A stretch of DNA of 64,000 nucleotides from WJMT01 sp041686095 (GCA_041686095.1 JAWLEN010000002.1:1-64000), one strand, 5' to 3'. Counted from the stretch's first letter, positions 42,495 to 50,759 are shown. Notes: generated from the letters alone by a model not told the origin. Translations and numbers: made by a program.

Positions 42495-42855
42495 TGTGGA
42501 TCTCTATAAAATCATGAATGTTAGCCAGAGTGCTTCCCAGCAGGATATAGAGAGGGCTTATAAAATAGCTCAAAGTTCTTATAAAAAAAATTCGTTGGCT
42601 CATTACACTCTGATGGATGAAGATCAGAGAAAAAAAATTCTAGAAAGGATTGAGAAGGCTTATAGAATTCTTAGTGATCCAGGGAAAAGAAGAGAGTATG
42701 ACTGGAGTAAATCCAAAAATAAATCTGAAGTTTATCATAATGCCTATTTTAGGAGCACTACAGAAAAATTGTTCATTGAGGATGGAGACAGAACCCTTGT
42801 CAAAGTTATGAAAAATATAAGAAAGATTTTTTCTTCAGGAAGTCAAAAAAAGTGA
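42478..42855 (+). CDS. J-domain-like protein lacking HPD
   Basis: A 125-residue protein whose N-terminal half follows the DnaJ J-domain fold ('DLYKIMNVSQSASQQDIERA' and 'RIEKAYRILSDPGKRREYDW'). The loop that should hold the HPD tripeptide reads 'SYKKNSLAHYTL' instead, so it should not stimulate Hsp70. The start ATG at 42478 lies inside the end of the MinD-like gene. The stop TGA overlaps the last base of convergent tRNA-Lys. J-like proteins of this kind ('YSL' after the loop) accompany MinD-like genes in some deltaproteobacteria-type genomes, which fits a joint, non-chaperone role. Confidence 0.8.
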   Translation: MKERDSVDLYKIMNVSQSASQQDIERAYKIAQSSYKKNSLAHYTLMDEDQRKKILERIEKAYRILSDPGKRREYDWSKSKNKSEVYHNAYFRSTTEKLFIEDGDRTLVKVMKNIRKIFSSGSQKK

Positions 42856-42926
42856 CCCGTGAAGGAATTGAACCTTCAACCTGCTGATTAAGAGTCAGCT
42901 GCTCTGCCTAATTGAGCTAACGGGTC
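42853..42926 (-). tRNA. tRNA-Lys (anticodon CTT)
   Basis: Minus-strand cloverleaf: acceptor GACCCGT pairs with ACGGGTC, D stem GCTC/GAGC, anticodon stem GCTGA/TCAGC around CTCTTAA (anticodon CTT, codon AAG), T stem GAAGG/CCTTC with TTCAATT. Discriminator A. CCA is not encoded, unlike the tRNA-Val in this window. The 3' end overlaps the stop of the J-like gene by three bases. Confidence 0.97.
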
Positions 42927-43124
42927 ACCAAGGCTTAAATAGTTTAATTAAGTCCCTATTTATTGTCAAATTTTTGATGAGGACTGCCCTATTTAAGTTC
43001 CATCATGCCATGAAGACCTAAGATTTAGTTGGGGGTAATTCAGGTTAGATTAAATTATATGTTGAATTTAAGACTTATTTTTGTTATTTTACTTGCTGAT
43101 ATATCGAACAGGAGATTTTAATAA

Positions 43125-43346
43125 TTGGATTCTTACAAAGATTTAGATAGTAAGTATAAGTTTATCTTGCTCGTTTCAAAAAGGGCGAGGCAGCTTTTAA
43201 AAGGCGCTAAACCAAAAATAAAATCCAAATCTAAGAGCCTCATTCGTATTGCCCAAGAAGAGATTCAAAGGGGAGCGGTTGATTTTAGGGTTTTGGATGA
43301 AGTTGAAAGAGGAGAGAAGAAGGAACAAAAGTCAGAGGATCAATAA
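43125..43346 (+). CDS. rpoZ: RNA polymerase omega subunit
   Basis: Small RNA-polymerase assembly subunit of 73 residues. 'KYKFILLVSKRARQLLKGA' and 'SLIRIAQEEIQRGAV' match the omega core. The start is TTG at 43125, supported by CAGGAGA nine bases upstream. The acidic tail is short. It sits between tRNA-Lys and a convergent CYTH gene, not beside gmk or spoT as in many genomes. Confidence 0.88.
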   Translation: MDSYKDLDSKYKFILLVSKRARQLLKGAKPKIKSKSKSLIRIAQEEIQRGAVDFRVLDEVERGEKKEQKSEDQ

Positions 43347-43356
43347 AACAAATCGT

Positions 43357-43878
43357 CTAATTTTTTTTTCGGGTATCTATTTCTTTGATGAGAGTTATGT
43401 AATCAGTCTTTATAAAGTCTTTTTTTGAGAATCCCATTTTTTTTATGAACTTCACAATATCTTCTCTTTCTCCTTCAAGCTCTATAAATGTTCCTGCTTT
43501 CGTTTCATCTAAAAATATTTTCAGATTTTTTGCTCGAAACTCAGTTCTGTATTTCTGATAGGTAAAAATTTGCTTGAGACCGAGTGAAGACAATATTTTT
43601 TTCAGCTGCTTTTTGTTCTTCACCTCAGTTTCATATTCATTTCTTATTTTGAATTTCCTGGATTTTTGTAATTCCCCTTTATAAGTCAGGATGCTTTTTT
43701 TGCCTAATGACCGGAGTCTTAAAGCTTGATTTCTTTTTGTGAGTTTTTTCTCAGAAAAGTCATAAAGGATATTTTCTTCAAAATATCTTGGTTTGTATAG
43801 ATCGGCACCTGAAGAAAGAAGCTTTTCCTGTGTTTTTTTTAAATCATGCATTCTGATTTTAACTTCTATTTCCAGCAT
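43357..43878 (-). CDS. CYTH-domain protein (class IV adenylate cyclase / thiamine-triphosphatase-like)
   Basis: Soluble triphosphate tunnel enzyme of 173 residues. It begins with the signature 'MLEIEVKIRM' (EIEVK), carries the conserved basic strand 'LRLRSLGKKSILTYKG', then 'YEVE-like' acidic strands and 'IFLDETKAGTFIELEGE', the expected ligands for triphosphate and metal. The length fits CyaB-type class IV cyclases, but CYTH proteins also include tripolyphosphatases and thiamine-triphosphatases, and the motifs do not separate them. Convergent with rpoZ. Confidence 0.88.
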   Translation of the reverse strand: MLEIEVKIRMHDLKKTQEKLLSSGADLYKPRYFEENILYDFSEKKLTKRNQALRLRSLGKKSILTYKGELQKSRKFKIRNEYETEVKNKKQLKKILSSLGLKQIFTYQKYRTEFRAKNLKIFLDETKAGTFIELEGEREDIVKFIKKMGFSKKDFIKTDYITLIKEIDTRKKN

Positions 43879-43889
43879 TATTAATCTTA

Positions 43890-43997
43890 ATTAACCTGAC
43901 CTATTCATAAAAAAATGGCGATGTTTTTATTATCAATTTATTTTCAGCGATATACAATGTTTTTTCAAAAATGACGATTGGAACTATTTTCCTGTTT
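43890..43997 (-). repeat. 108-bp dispersed repeat, full copy C (inverted)
   Basis: Reverse-complement near-identical copy of 39281-39387, 4.5 kb away. A further inverted fragment (ATCGCCATTTTTTTA at about 44012-44026) faces it, so nested or dead copies fill this spacer. Confidence 0.85.
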
Positions 43998-44045
43998 AGG
44001 TACTTTATTTTAATCGCCATTTTTTTACCATTGAGGCGAGCCGAT

Positions 44046-44136
44046 CTCACTGCATCTGCTTCGTTACAGGGTATTTGTAGTGAAGGACCACGACTTCATA
44101 CCCTGTGCCTTGCATCTGCAGCAACCTCGACTCGTG
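44046..44136. other. hairpin-rich non-coding spacer
   Basis: This part of the 43879-44215 gap holds a long stem: ACAGGGTA at about 44066-44073 pairs with TACCCTGT (44099-44106), with a second stem TGAAG/CTTCA inside. CTGCATCTGC (forward) and CATCTGCAG frame it. No gene is seen. It looks like part of an intergenic repeat, but no second copy was found in the window. Confidence 0.45.
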
Positions 44137-44220
44137 AATAATCCAGGTTATTCATCAAATATATATACATTTTTTCCACATTCAACATTCATAAAAAACG
44201 TCATATTAACCTGGATTATT
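44137..44220. repeat. 84-bp palindromic element with perfect 14-bp inverted ends
   Basis: AATAATCCAGGTTA (44137-44150) and TAACCTGGATTATT (44207-44220) are exact inverted repeats; inner sequence includes ATTCATAAAAAACGTCAT. The right end overlaps the last codons and TAA stop of the polyprenyl synthase gene. The ends match those of the 107-bp repeats with two differences (GAATAATCC versus GAATAGTTC), placing it in the same family. Confidence 0.75.
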
Positions 44221-45238
44221 TGTTCCGGTGGAGAATATAGTCTGAGATTCGGATTAAGCTTTCTCGATAATCGGATTCGGGAAAATCATTTAATATGTTG
44301 CGTGCCAAAGTTGAAAATTCACTTGCCTTTTGGAAAGTATAGTCCAGCGCGCCATTGGATTTGACAATATCTATAATATTTTTAAGAGAGTATTTACTGA
44401 AATTTTTCTGATTAAAGAGTTTGGAAATGCGGTCCCGGTTTTCATGACCGTCATTGTTAAAAGTATAAATGAGAGGAAGGGTTATGCGGCCTTCTTTTAG
44501 GTCAGAAAGGATAGGTTTTCCTAATGAATCAGGATTTCCAGAATAGTCTAATAAGTCATCAATTAACTGAAAGCTCATTCCAAAATAGGTTCCAAATTTT
44601 CTCAATAGTGTTATATGTTTTTCCTTTGCGTGGGCTATCCTTCCTCCGATTTGAGAACAAGCTGAAAAGAGGGAAGCTGTTTTTTTATCCAGAATGTCTA
44701 AATAGTCTTCTTCGGTGATGGAGAGATCTCCGCTTAGATAATATTCATTCATTTCACCCTCTATCATTTTTGTGGAAGCCTGCAATAGGGTTTTTGTTAT
44801 TTCTAGGCTCTCTGTATTTAAAGAAGTCCCTATGGTGTTTATATATAAATAGTCCCCGAGGAGAACTGTGATGTTGGGACCCCACCGGGTGTGAACAGTT
44901 TCTTTTCCCCTTCTTTTATCAGAGCCATCGATGATGTCATCATGAATAAGGCTGGCGGTATGAATCATTTCTACAAGAGTTCCCATAAGGATATGATCGG
45001 TTCCCGTGTAGTTGCAGAGTTTAGCGCAAAGAGTTAAGATGGCAGGACGAATTTTTTTCCCAGATTTTTTGAAAAGATACTTGCTGATTTCTTTGACCAG
45101 AGGATTGGGAGAGTCAGTAAATCCTTTTATTTTGTTTTCTATTTCGTTGAGATCATTTTTTATGGCTGAATAAAGATTTTCTAAAGAGGGGTCCTTTTTG
45201 ATTTGTTTTTTGATGTATTTTTGGTCTAACTTTAACAT
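44216..45238 (-). CDS. polyprenyl diphosphate synthase (IspB-like)
   Basis: All-helical prenyl transferase that builds the long isoprenoid chain for quinones or lipid carriers. The first Asp-rich motif is 'LIHDDIIDGSDKRRGKE' and the second 'LIDDLLDYSGNPDSLGK'. About 340 residues from the preferred ATG at 45238 (MLKLDQKYIKKQ). An in-frame TTG at 45310 would extend into the upstream tatD stop. Residues before the first motif determine chain length; they are not bulky in an obvious way, so a C40-type product is a guess. It lies 61 bases after tatD. The stop codon is within a palindromic repeat end. Confidence 0.9.
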   Translation of the reverse strand: MLKLDQKYIKKQIKKDPSLENLYSAIKNDLNEIENKIKGFTDSPNPLVKEISKYLFKKSGKKIRPAILTLCAKLCNYTGTDHILMGTLVEMIHTASLIHDDIIDGSDKRRGKETVHTRWGPNITVLLGDYLYINTIGTSLNTESLEITKTLLQASTKMIEGEMNEYYLSGDLSITEEDYLDILDKKTASLFSACSQIGGRIAHAKEKHITLLRKFGTYFGMSFQLIDDLLDYSGNPDSLGKPILSDLKEGRITLPLIYTFNNDGHENRDRISKLFNQKNFSKYSLKNIIDIVKSNGALDYTFQKASEFSTLARNILNDFPESDYRESLIRISDYILHRNK

Positions 45239-45299
45239 ATCATATTCCAGAAGGATATGATTCCTTTTATGTGCGGATTGTATATTAACATCAAAAAAT

Positions 45300-46085
45300 T
45301 TATATTTCAAATTTTAAAAAACAACTAAAATTTTCACACATTCTTTCCGCGAATGTTTCATAAGGAATTTTTTTGAGTTCTGCAAGAATTTTTGCAGTCT
45401 CAATAACAAAACAAGGTTCATTTCTTTTAAATTTCTTCCTGTAAGGGACAGGAGTTAAAAAAGGAGCGTCTGTCTCTACCAGGAGTTTGTTGATCGGGAT
45501 TTCTTTAGCGATTTCTCTTAAGTCATGAGCTTTGGGGTAAGTTATGATTCCGGAAAAGGAGATATAAAATCCTTGGGTGATCATTTTTTTTGCAAATTCA
45601 AGGTTTTCAGTAAAACAATGCATTATTCCGCCGTGAGTGAAATTTTGTTTTTTTAATATATCAAGAACATCAGACGCAGCTGAACGGCTGTGAATGATAA
45701 CCGGAAGTCCAAGCTCCCGGGCCAAAGAGAGCTGTTTTTTGAACACTTGTTTTTGTTTAGAGGGAGGAGAGTAATTATAATAAAAGTCAAGACCTATCTC
45801 TCCCACGGCAATGATTTGACCTTTTTCAGCCATATCTTTTATTTTGTTTTCAAGGTTTTGATGAAAGAGTTTAGCATTATGGGGGTGAATCCCTGCCGCA
45901 GCTAATATATGGTTGTATTTTTTTAATAAACTGCGAGTGTTTTTTACATTTTTTTCATCTGATATCTCAGTGGGGCATAAGATTGACTTTATACCAGCGT
46001 CAGAAGCCCGTTTCACAACCTCATCTCTATCTTTATCAAAATCCTCTGCGTTTAAGTGAGCATGGGAGTCGATTATATGAATCAT
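45300..46085 (-). CDS. tatD: TatD-family metal-dependent DNase
   Basis: TIM-barrel nuclease of the TatD/YcfH family, about 262 residues. The metal site 'IDSHAHLNAEDF' opens the protein, 'VGEIGLDFYY', 'VIHSRSA' and 'MHCFTENL' follow, and 'LVETDAPFLTP' closes the active site. The ATG at 46085 gives the family N terminus MIHIIDSHAHL; a TTG-type upstream frame adds eight unconserved residues. It precedes the polyprenyl synthase gene. Roles in 3' exonuclease repair are reported for the family. Confidence 0.92.
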   Translation of the reverse strand: MIHIIDSHAHLNAEDFDKDRDEVVKRASDAGIKSILCPTEISDEKNVKNTRSLLKKYNHILAAAGIHPHNAKLFHQNLENKIKDMAEKGQIIAVGEIGLDFYYNYSPPSKQKQVFKKQLSLARELGLPVIIHSRSAASDVLDILKKQNFTHGGIMHCFTENLEFAKKMITQGFYISFSGIITYPKAHDLREIAKEIPINKLLVETDAPFLTPVPYRKKFKRNEPCFVIETAKILAELKKIPYETFAERMCENFSCFLKFEI

Positions 46086-46153
46086 GTTTTTATATCTTAT
46101 GGATAGCACTCATTGATTTTTTTAGCAAACCAGGAGTAATGAAAATATCAGTC

Positions 46154-46186
46154 AAAGGCCTCTTTTAAAAAAGCAGGCCTTTTTTT
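46154..46186. terminator. putative intrinsic terminator
   Basis: AAAGGCCT (46154-46161) and AGGCCTTT (46175-46182) form a stem with a short loop, followed by a T-run on the plus strand. The neighbouring genes are both on the minus strand, where the U-tail is weak, so it may serve the DUF885 gene end imperfectly or act bidirectionally. Confidence 0.45.
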
Positions 46187-46210
46187 ATTTTATTAGGGTG
46201 TTTTTTCTTT

Positions 46211-47977
46211 TTATTTAAATTTTTCTCTTAACAGTCTCAGTGGAATGGGGCCATAGCTGAGAATTTCCTGTAAAAATTCCTTTCTGCTGTAAGTATCCCC
46301 TTTGATTTTTTTGTAATTTTCTTCCATATCCAGTATGGCCTGATATCCAACATAAGGGTAGGCAGCTTCTAAAGGCATCAAAACAATTCTCTCCCAATTT
46401 ATCTCTGCCTCCATTTTGGATTGAAATCCCATTCTAGTCATGTAATTCACTGCTTGTTCTTTGGTCATGCCGCCTTGGTGGATTTGCAGGTCGAGCATGA
46501 AATCGATGGCAGCTTTCAGCTTCATCTTTAACTGATGGAGACGAACTCTGAGGTCATAATTATTTATTCCGGACAAAGCCATCATTTCTTCAACAAAAAG
46601 AGGCCATCCACTAATAAGCGCTCTGTTTGGGTATAATTTTTGGGGTAAGGATGCATTTTCAAGAGATAAATATGCTGGAACAAAGGTTCCCGGATATATA
46701 TTTCGGGCTGTATAGAAGGGAAGAATAAAGTCATTGTATTCTTCCAAAACAGCTTGTATTTCTTCTTCACTAGATTCCTCATCAAAAGGCGCAATCTGAA
46801 GGGTGTATTGGTTTGAGCTGTCATATAAAGCAGGCCTGACCAACCTAAACCGATTTCCTGTTTGGTAGATTTTAGGCATCTCTTCAATATTCAATTCTGC
46901 TTCCGGCAGGTTGTCCAGGAGTTCTTTTTCTTGTATGAATGTTTTAACTTCTTGTTGAGAAGTTTTTAAGGCTTCCATGAAATTATCTTTTGTGGGGTGA
47001 AAGATTTTTAGTTTATCCAGAACATGAGAAATTATGACATTTCGAACCTGTTCTTCTGTTAGATTAGATGGAGGTTTTTCCACGTTGAATTTTGGATCCA
47101 TGATTTTGTAAAACGACAGACAGATCAACGCCATTTCTCTTTGTATGTTGATTATATCGACTTTAGCTTTTTCTCCTATCTGTTGAAGAGGAGAGAGATT
47201 CTGGAAACTCATTCTTGCCATTTTGACATGGGCTTGGAGCAGGCGGAAATTACCAGTGGATTTAGGAAGAAGTTCATCCTTTAAATAGGATTGATATTCC
47301 TGTAAAGCAGGGATAACATCAGCCAGTTTTTTCTGAAGATCAGATTTTTGAGAATCAGGAGCTTCCTGAATAAGCTGCGGCATTTCGTTTTGATAAAAAT
47401 TCATAATGGCAGGAAATTGGTCAATGGCTGTTTCTGTGGAGAGTTGAGAAGGAGTTTTCAAGTCCTTCATGGCGTTTTTGAGAAATTTAGGGAGATCGTT
47501 GAGTCTTTTAACTGCATTTTTGGCTCTGTCCTCTGGATTGCCAAAATCCCCTGTCATCAAGGATCTGACACAGTTAAATATAATTTTGTTATAAAATAAC
47601 GGGTCATACTCCCAGGGAAGGAGACTCTCATGTTGTTGCAGTTCTAAAGAAAGGCCGTCTACGATCATGGCATGATCTATTTTTACTTCAGGACTTAATT
47701 TATCTTTATCAATTTCAACCACAAAATCCTTATTAAATTCATCCAGTTTCTCATACTGTTTTGTTACATTCCGGCTGGAAAAATCTTCAAGTTTATCATC
47801 GTAATCATGAAAGCCAGCAAGTGTTGCCTGGGTAGGATAAAACTTCCATAGAGTATCAAGATAATCTTCTAAAGTTTTTCTAAAGTTTTCATCTTCTTTG
47901 GTGTCTTGAGCTATAATGACTCCAGCGCTGGCTAATGAAAAGGCAAGGATAAATAGAACTGTAAAAATCTTTTTCAT
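46211..47977 (-). CDS. secreted DUF885 protein, probably inactive
   Basis: Exported protein (signal peptide residues 1-23) of the DUF885 family, which are metallopeptidase-like. Helical architecture and 'EDYLDTLWKFYPTQATLAGFH' at the start are typical. The catalytic signature, normally HEGxPGHHLQ with a nearby EGWALYxE, reads 'YPGTFVPAYLSL' (428 on) and 'SGWPLFVEEMM' (456-466), so the expected metal-binding His and Glu are missing. Length (588) is normal and the frame intact, so this looks like a pseudoenzyme rather than a decayed gene. AGGAGGA precedes the ATG. Confidence 0.82.
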   Translation of the reverse strand: MKKIFTVLFILAFSLASAGVIIAQDTKEDENFRKTLEDYLDTLWKFYPTQATLAGFHDYDDKLEDFSSRNVTKQYEKLDEFNKDFVVEIDKDKLSPEVKIDHAMIVDGLSLELQQHESLLPWEYDPLFYNKIIFNCVRSLMTGDFGNPEDRAKNAVKRLNDLPKFLKNAMKDLKTPSQLSTETAIDQFPAIMNFYQNEMPQLIQEAPDSQKSDLQKKLADVIPALQEYQSYLKDELLPKSTGNFRLLQAHVKMARMSFQNLSPLQQIGEKAKVDIINIQREMALICLSFYKIMDPKFNVEKPPSNLTEEQVRNVIISHVLDKLKIFHPTKDNFMEALKTSQQEVKTFIQEKELLDNLPEAELNIEEMPKIYQTGNRFRLVRPALYDSSNQYTLQIAPFDEESSEEEIQAVLEEYNDFILPFYTARNIYPGTFVPAYLSLENASLPQKLYPNRALISGWPLFVEEMMALSGINNYDLRVRLHQLKMKLKAAIDFMLDLQIHQGGMTKEQAVNYMTRMGFQSKMEAEINWERIVLMPLEAAYPYVGYQAILDMEENYKKIKGDTYSRKEFLQEILSYGPIPLRLLREKFK

Positions 47978-48085
47978 TTGTTCCTCCTCTATTTATTTGG
48001 GCTTTTTTCCATATTATTAATTGAATCCTAATCCTATCATAAAAATATGACTAAATAAAGATTAATGATTCAGTCATCAGAGCAG

Positions 48086-49087
48086 CTACCATCTCATTAA
48101 AGCTGAGGCCCAGGTATAACCTGAACCAAAAGCAGTCAGGGCAATAATATCTCCTTTTTTTATCCGGCCGTTCTTGACGGATTCATCCAATGCTATGGGT
48201 ATGGAGGCAGCAGTGGTGTTTCCAAATCGATCAATATTCCTTATCACTTTATGAACCGGGATTTTCAGTTTTTTAGCTACCATAAGGCTAATTCTATCAT
48301 TTGCCTGATGAGGTATCAGATGATCCACATCATCGATAGTCATGTGATTGTAATCCAGAGCAGCCCAAACCGCTTTAGGCATATTTTCAACAGCATTGAC
48401 AAACACATGCTTTCCTTCCATTTTAGGATAGCATCTTTTTTTATCTATCATATCATATGAAAAAGTGGGCTTGTCTTTGGGGCTTGGAGTTTCCATCCAT
48501 AATTTTGAAAAATATTCTCCATTTGAAAACAAATGAGTGGAGAGGATCCCACTTTCTTTTTCTTTTTCCACTCCCTCAATGACAACAGCGGCTCCTCCAT
48601 CTCCAAACAGAACAGCTAGATGCCTTCCCTCATCAGAATAGTCCAGATTCGTGGACTGCACTTCAGCGGCCACTAAAAGTATTTTTCTATACATTCCGGA
48701 TTTTATGTATTGATCTGCCACAGATAGAGCATATAAGAATCCGCTGCATTGATTTCTAACATCTAAAGCTCCGATATTTTTAAGCCCTAATTTAGATTGG
48801 ACCAATACTCCAATACCTGGAAAATAATGGTCAGGAGATAGCGTGGCAGCAATGATGAAATCGATTTCATTCTTTTTGATTCCAGAGTCTTGGATAGCTT
48901 TTTTCGCGGCTTCATAAGCTAGATCTGAAGAACCCACACCAGGTTGGACATAATGTCTTTCTCTAATCCCGGTCCTTTTGCGAATCCATTCATCAGAAGT
49001 ATTCATTTCCTTTTCAAGGTCGAAGTTTGTCACTGTAAGCGGAGGAATGAAATGTCCTGTTCCCGTGATTTTGGATATCAAGCTCAT
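48086..49087 (-). CDS. 3-oxoacyl-ACP synthase III (FabH-like)
   Basis: Thiolase-fold condensing enzyme that joins acyl-CoA with malonyl-ACP, or a related head-to-head reaction. The catalytic triad is intact: C114 in 'DVRNQCSGF', H260 in 'LIPHQAN' and N290 in 'RFGNTTAAS'. About 333 residues from the ATG at 49087 (MSLISKITGTG); an in-frame ATG at 49144 would add a hydrophobic stretch not found in FabH. It sits in a lipid-oriented region with an SDR and a serine palmitoyltransferase-like gene, but on its own. Could be housekeeping fatty-acid initiation or a specialised KASIII. Confidence 0.9.
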   Translation of the reverse strand: MSLISKITGTGHFIPPLTVTNFDLEKEMNTSDEWIRKRTGIRERHYVQPGVGSSDLAYEAAKKAIQDSGIKKNEIDFIIAATLSPDHYFPGIGVLVQSKLGLKNIGALDVRNQCSGFLYALSVADQYIKSGMYRKILLVAAEVQSTNLDYSDEGRHLAVLFGDGGAAVVIEGVEKEKESGILSTHLFSNGEYFSKLWMETPSPKDKPTFSYDMIDKKRCYPKMEGKHVFVNAVENMPKAVWAALDYNHMTIDDVDHLIPHQANDRISLMVAKKLKIPVHKVIRNIDRFGNTTAASIPIALDESVKNGRIKKGDIIALTAFGSGYTWASALMRW

Positions 49088-49220
49088 TTTATTTTTGTGG
49101 ATTATAATAAATAAAAATAAAAAAATAAAGATAAAATTTTTCAAAAATGCAAATTTTTTGATTAACTTGATTTGAATTAAATTTGGTTGTTAATTATTAT
49201 AAGTATAAGGGATTTAAAGA

Positions 49221-49691
49221 ATGAGAAAATTGACAGTGAGCATTTTCTTAGTTTGTTTAGCCTTTACATTTCTATCTGCTGAAAAATATGATCTATTGAG
49301 CATCGAAGTGAACATAAAACCCAAAAGGCTTTCCAGGGAACAAGAAGGTAATATTGAATTAAAATTCACAGTAAAACAAGGAATAGCTATAAGCTCTCAG
49401 CCTTCCTTTATCATTGAAATCGAACCTTCGGAGACATTGGCTTTTTCCAAAGATTTTTTCACGGCTTCAGATCTTGATATAAAAGTCATTGAGAAGGATG
49501 AAAAAAAATATCTGGACTTTTCCGATCCGGTTAGGGTGCCTTTTACGGTCAAACCAGAAGCAGAAAGAGGCAACCACATCATTAAGGGAACGGTAAAGTA
49601 TTTTGCCTGTTCTTTGGAGGAAGGTTGGTGTCTTAAGGATAAAAAAGAGTTTTCTGCAACATTTTACACATCCAAAAGAAATCCTGATTGA
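49221..49691 (+). CDS. secreted DsbD N-terminal-domain-like protein
   Basis: A 156-residue exported protein: signal peptide (1-20) and one immunoglobulin-like domain resembling the N-terminal domain of thiol:disulfide interchange protein DsbD. The two cysteines are placed 'YFACSLEEGWCLKDKKEF' near the C terminus, as in DsbD-alpha, where they pass electrons to periplasmic partners. No membrane DsbD part follows. Together with the VKOR-DsbA fusion it suggests a periplasmic thiol network. Convergent with the epimerase gene, three bases between stops. Confidence 0.75.
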   Translation: MRKLTVSIFLVCLAFTFLSAEKYDLLSIEVNIKPKRLSREQEGNIELKFTVKQGIAISSQPSFIIEIEPSETLAFSKDFFTASDLDIKVIEKDEKKYLDFSDPVRVPFTVKPEAERGNHIIKGTVKYFACSLEEGWCLKDKKEFSATFYTSKRNPD

Positions 49692-49693
49692 TT

Positions 49694-50668
49694 TTAGAGC
49701 CAGTTTTTTTCTTTATACCAATGGACAGTTTCTTTGACCGCCTCCTCTAAAGTGTATTCAGTTTTAAATCCCAGTTCTTTTTTGGCTTTAGAGGTATCAG
49801 TTATCCATCCTTCCTGGTTCATCTCTATGAGTTTATCTTGATTTAAGATAGTTGGATTTTTACTGATCCTTGCACCCAGCTCAGAGAGGCCTGTTATCAA
49901 ACGCAGAAATAGATAGGGAGGATTTATTTTCAAAGGTTTTTTCCCTAACGTTTTGGCGATAGTCATTCCAAACTCATCCCAACTGTATGGTTTTGAATCA
50001 GCGATATGAAATATTTCTCCACTTTTCACCTCTTTTTGCATGCAGAGATATAGAGCCCGAACTAAGTCTTTAACATAGCAAAGACTCATCAAACCTGCTT
50101 TGGAATCTAAAGAGGGAAGCAGGCCTTTATTTATTATCTTAAAGTAGGGAAGAAAATCCCTGTCTCTGGGCCCAAAAACAGGTCCTACTCTAACAATGAC
50201 TACAGGAAATTTGTCCTTATAATGAAGAGCTTCGATTTCTCCCAGTCGTTTGCTTTTTCCGTAAGGAGTCACACAAAAAGGCTCACTGTTTTCTGTCACT
50301 ATTTGACCGATGCTGCAGGGTCCGGCTGCAGCCAGGCTGCTTAAGCAAACCACTTTTTTAGGATTTGCATTTCCAGAATCCAGCTTATGGAAAAGGCTTG
50401 CTGTTCCTTTCTGGTTTACGGTATAATAATTTTCAGATTTGAGTGCTTTACTGAGACCTGCAATATGAATCAAGTAATCTAGGTCTGAAGGGAGAGGAGG
50501 AAGAGAAAACAGATTTCCTTCAACAAAAGTTATGTTGCGTCCTTTGAGCCATTTCGATTTATTGAGGTTACGGGTGAGAGCATAGATGTGGATATTTTTG
50601 AATTTTAAGAGGAAATCAACAAAGTGACTCCCGATAAAACCAGTCCCTCCCGTAATGAAAACTTTCAT
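49694..50668 (-). CDS. extended SDR NAD-dependent epimerase/dehydratase (CerR candidate)
   Basis: Rossmann-fold oxidoreductase of the extended SDR family: 'GGTGFIGSHFVDFL' binds NAD(P), 'SSLAAAG' is the Ser region and 'YGKSKRLGE' the Tyr-Lys pair. 324 residues. Similar proteins are annotated as nucleotide-sugar epimerases, but in Caulobacter a member of this family (CerR) reduces 3-ketosphinganine-type intermediates beside serine palmitoyltransferase. Here the gene is divergent from an SPT-like gene 91 bases away, so a CerR role is plausible. That inference depends on the neighbour; sugar epimerase remains possible. Confidence 0.82.
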   Translation of the reverse strand: MKVFITGGTGFIGSHFVDFLLKFKNIHIYALTRNLNKSKWLKGRNITFVEGNLFSLPPLPSDLDYLIHIAGLSKALKSENYYTVNQKGTASLFHKLDSGNANPKKVVCLSSLAAAGPCSIGQIVTENSEPFCVTPYGKSKRLGEIEALHYKDKFPVVIVRVGPVFGPRDRDFLPYFKIINKGLLPSLDSKAGLMSLCYVKDLVRALYLCMQKEVKSGEIFHIADSKPYSWDEFGMTIAKTLGKKPLKINPPYLFLRLITGLSELGARISKNPTILNQDKLIEMNQEGWITDTSKAKKELGFKTEYTLEEAVKETVHWYKEKNWL

Positions 50669-50759
50669 GATAGAAATTGTAAGGAAATATATTTATAAGG
50701 TCAAATTATCTAAAAAGTGATTTCACTCAGGTTTAATCATTAATTAAGAGGAGGCAGGA

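Noticed and set aside
39281..43997. Treating the repeated 107-bp units as CRISPR repeats
   Set aside because: Only two full copies, inverted and 4.5 kb apart, without spacers or cas genes.
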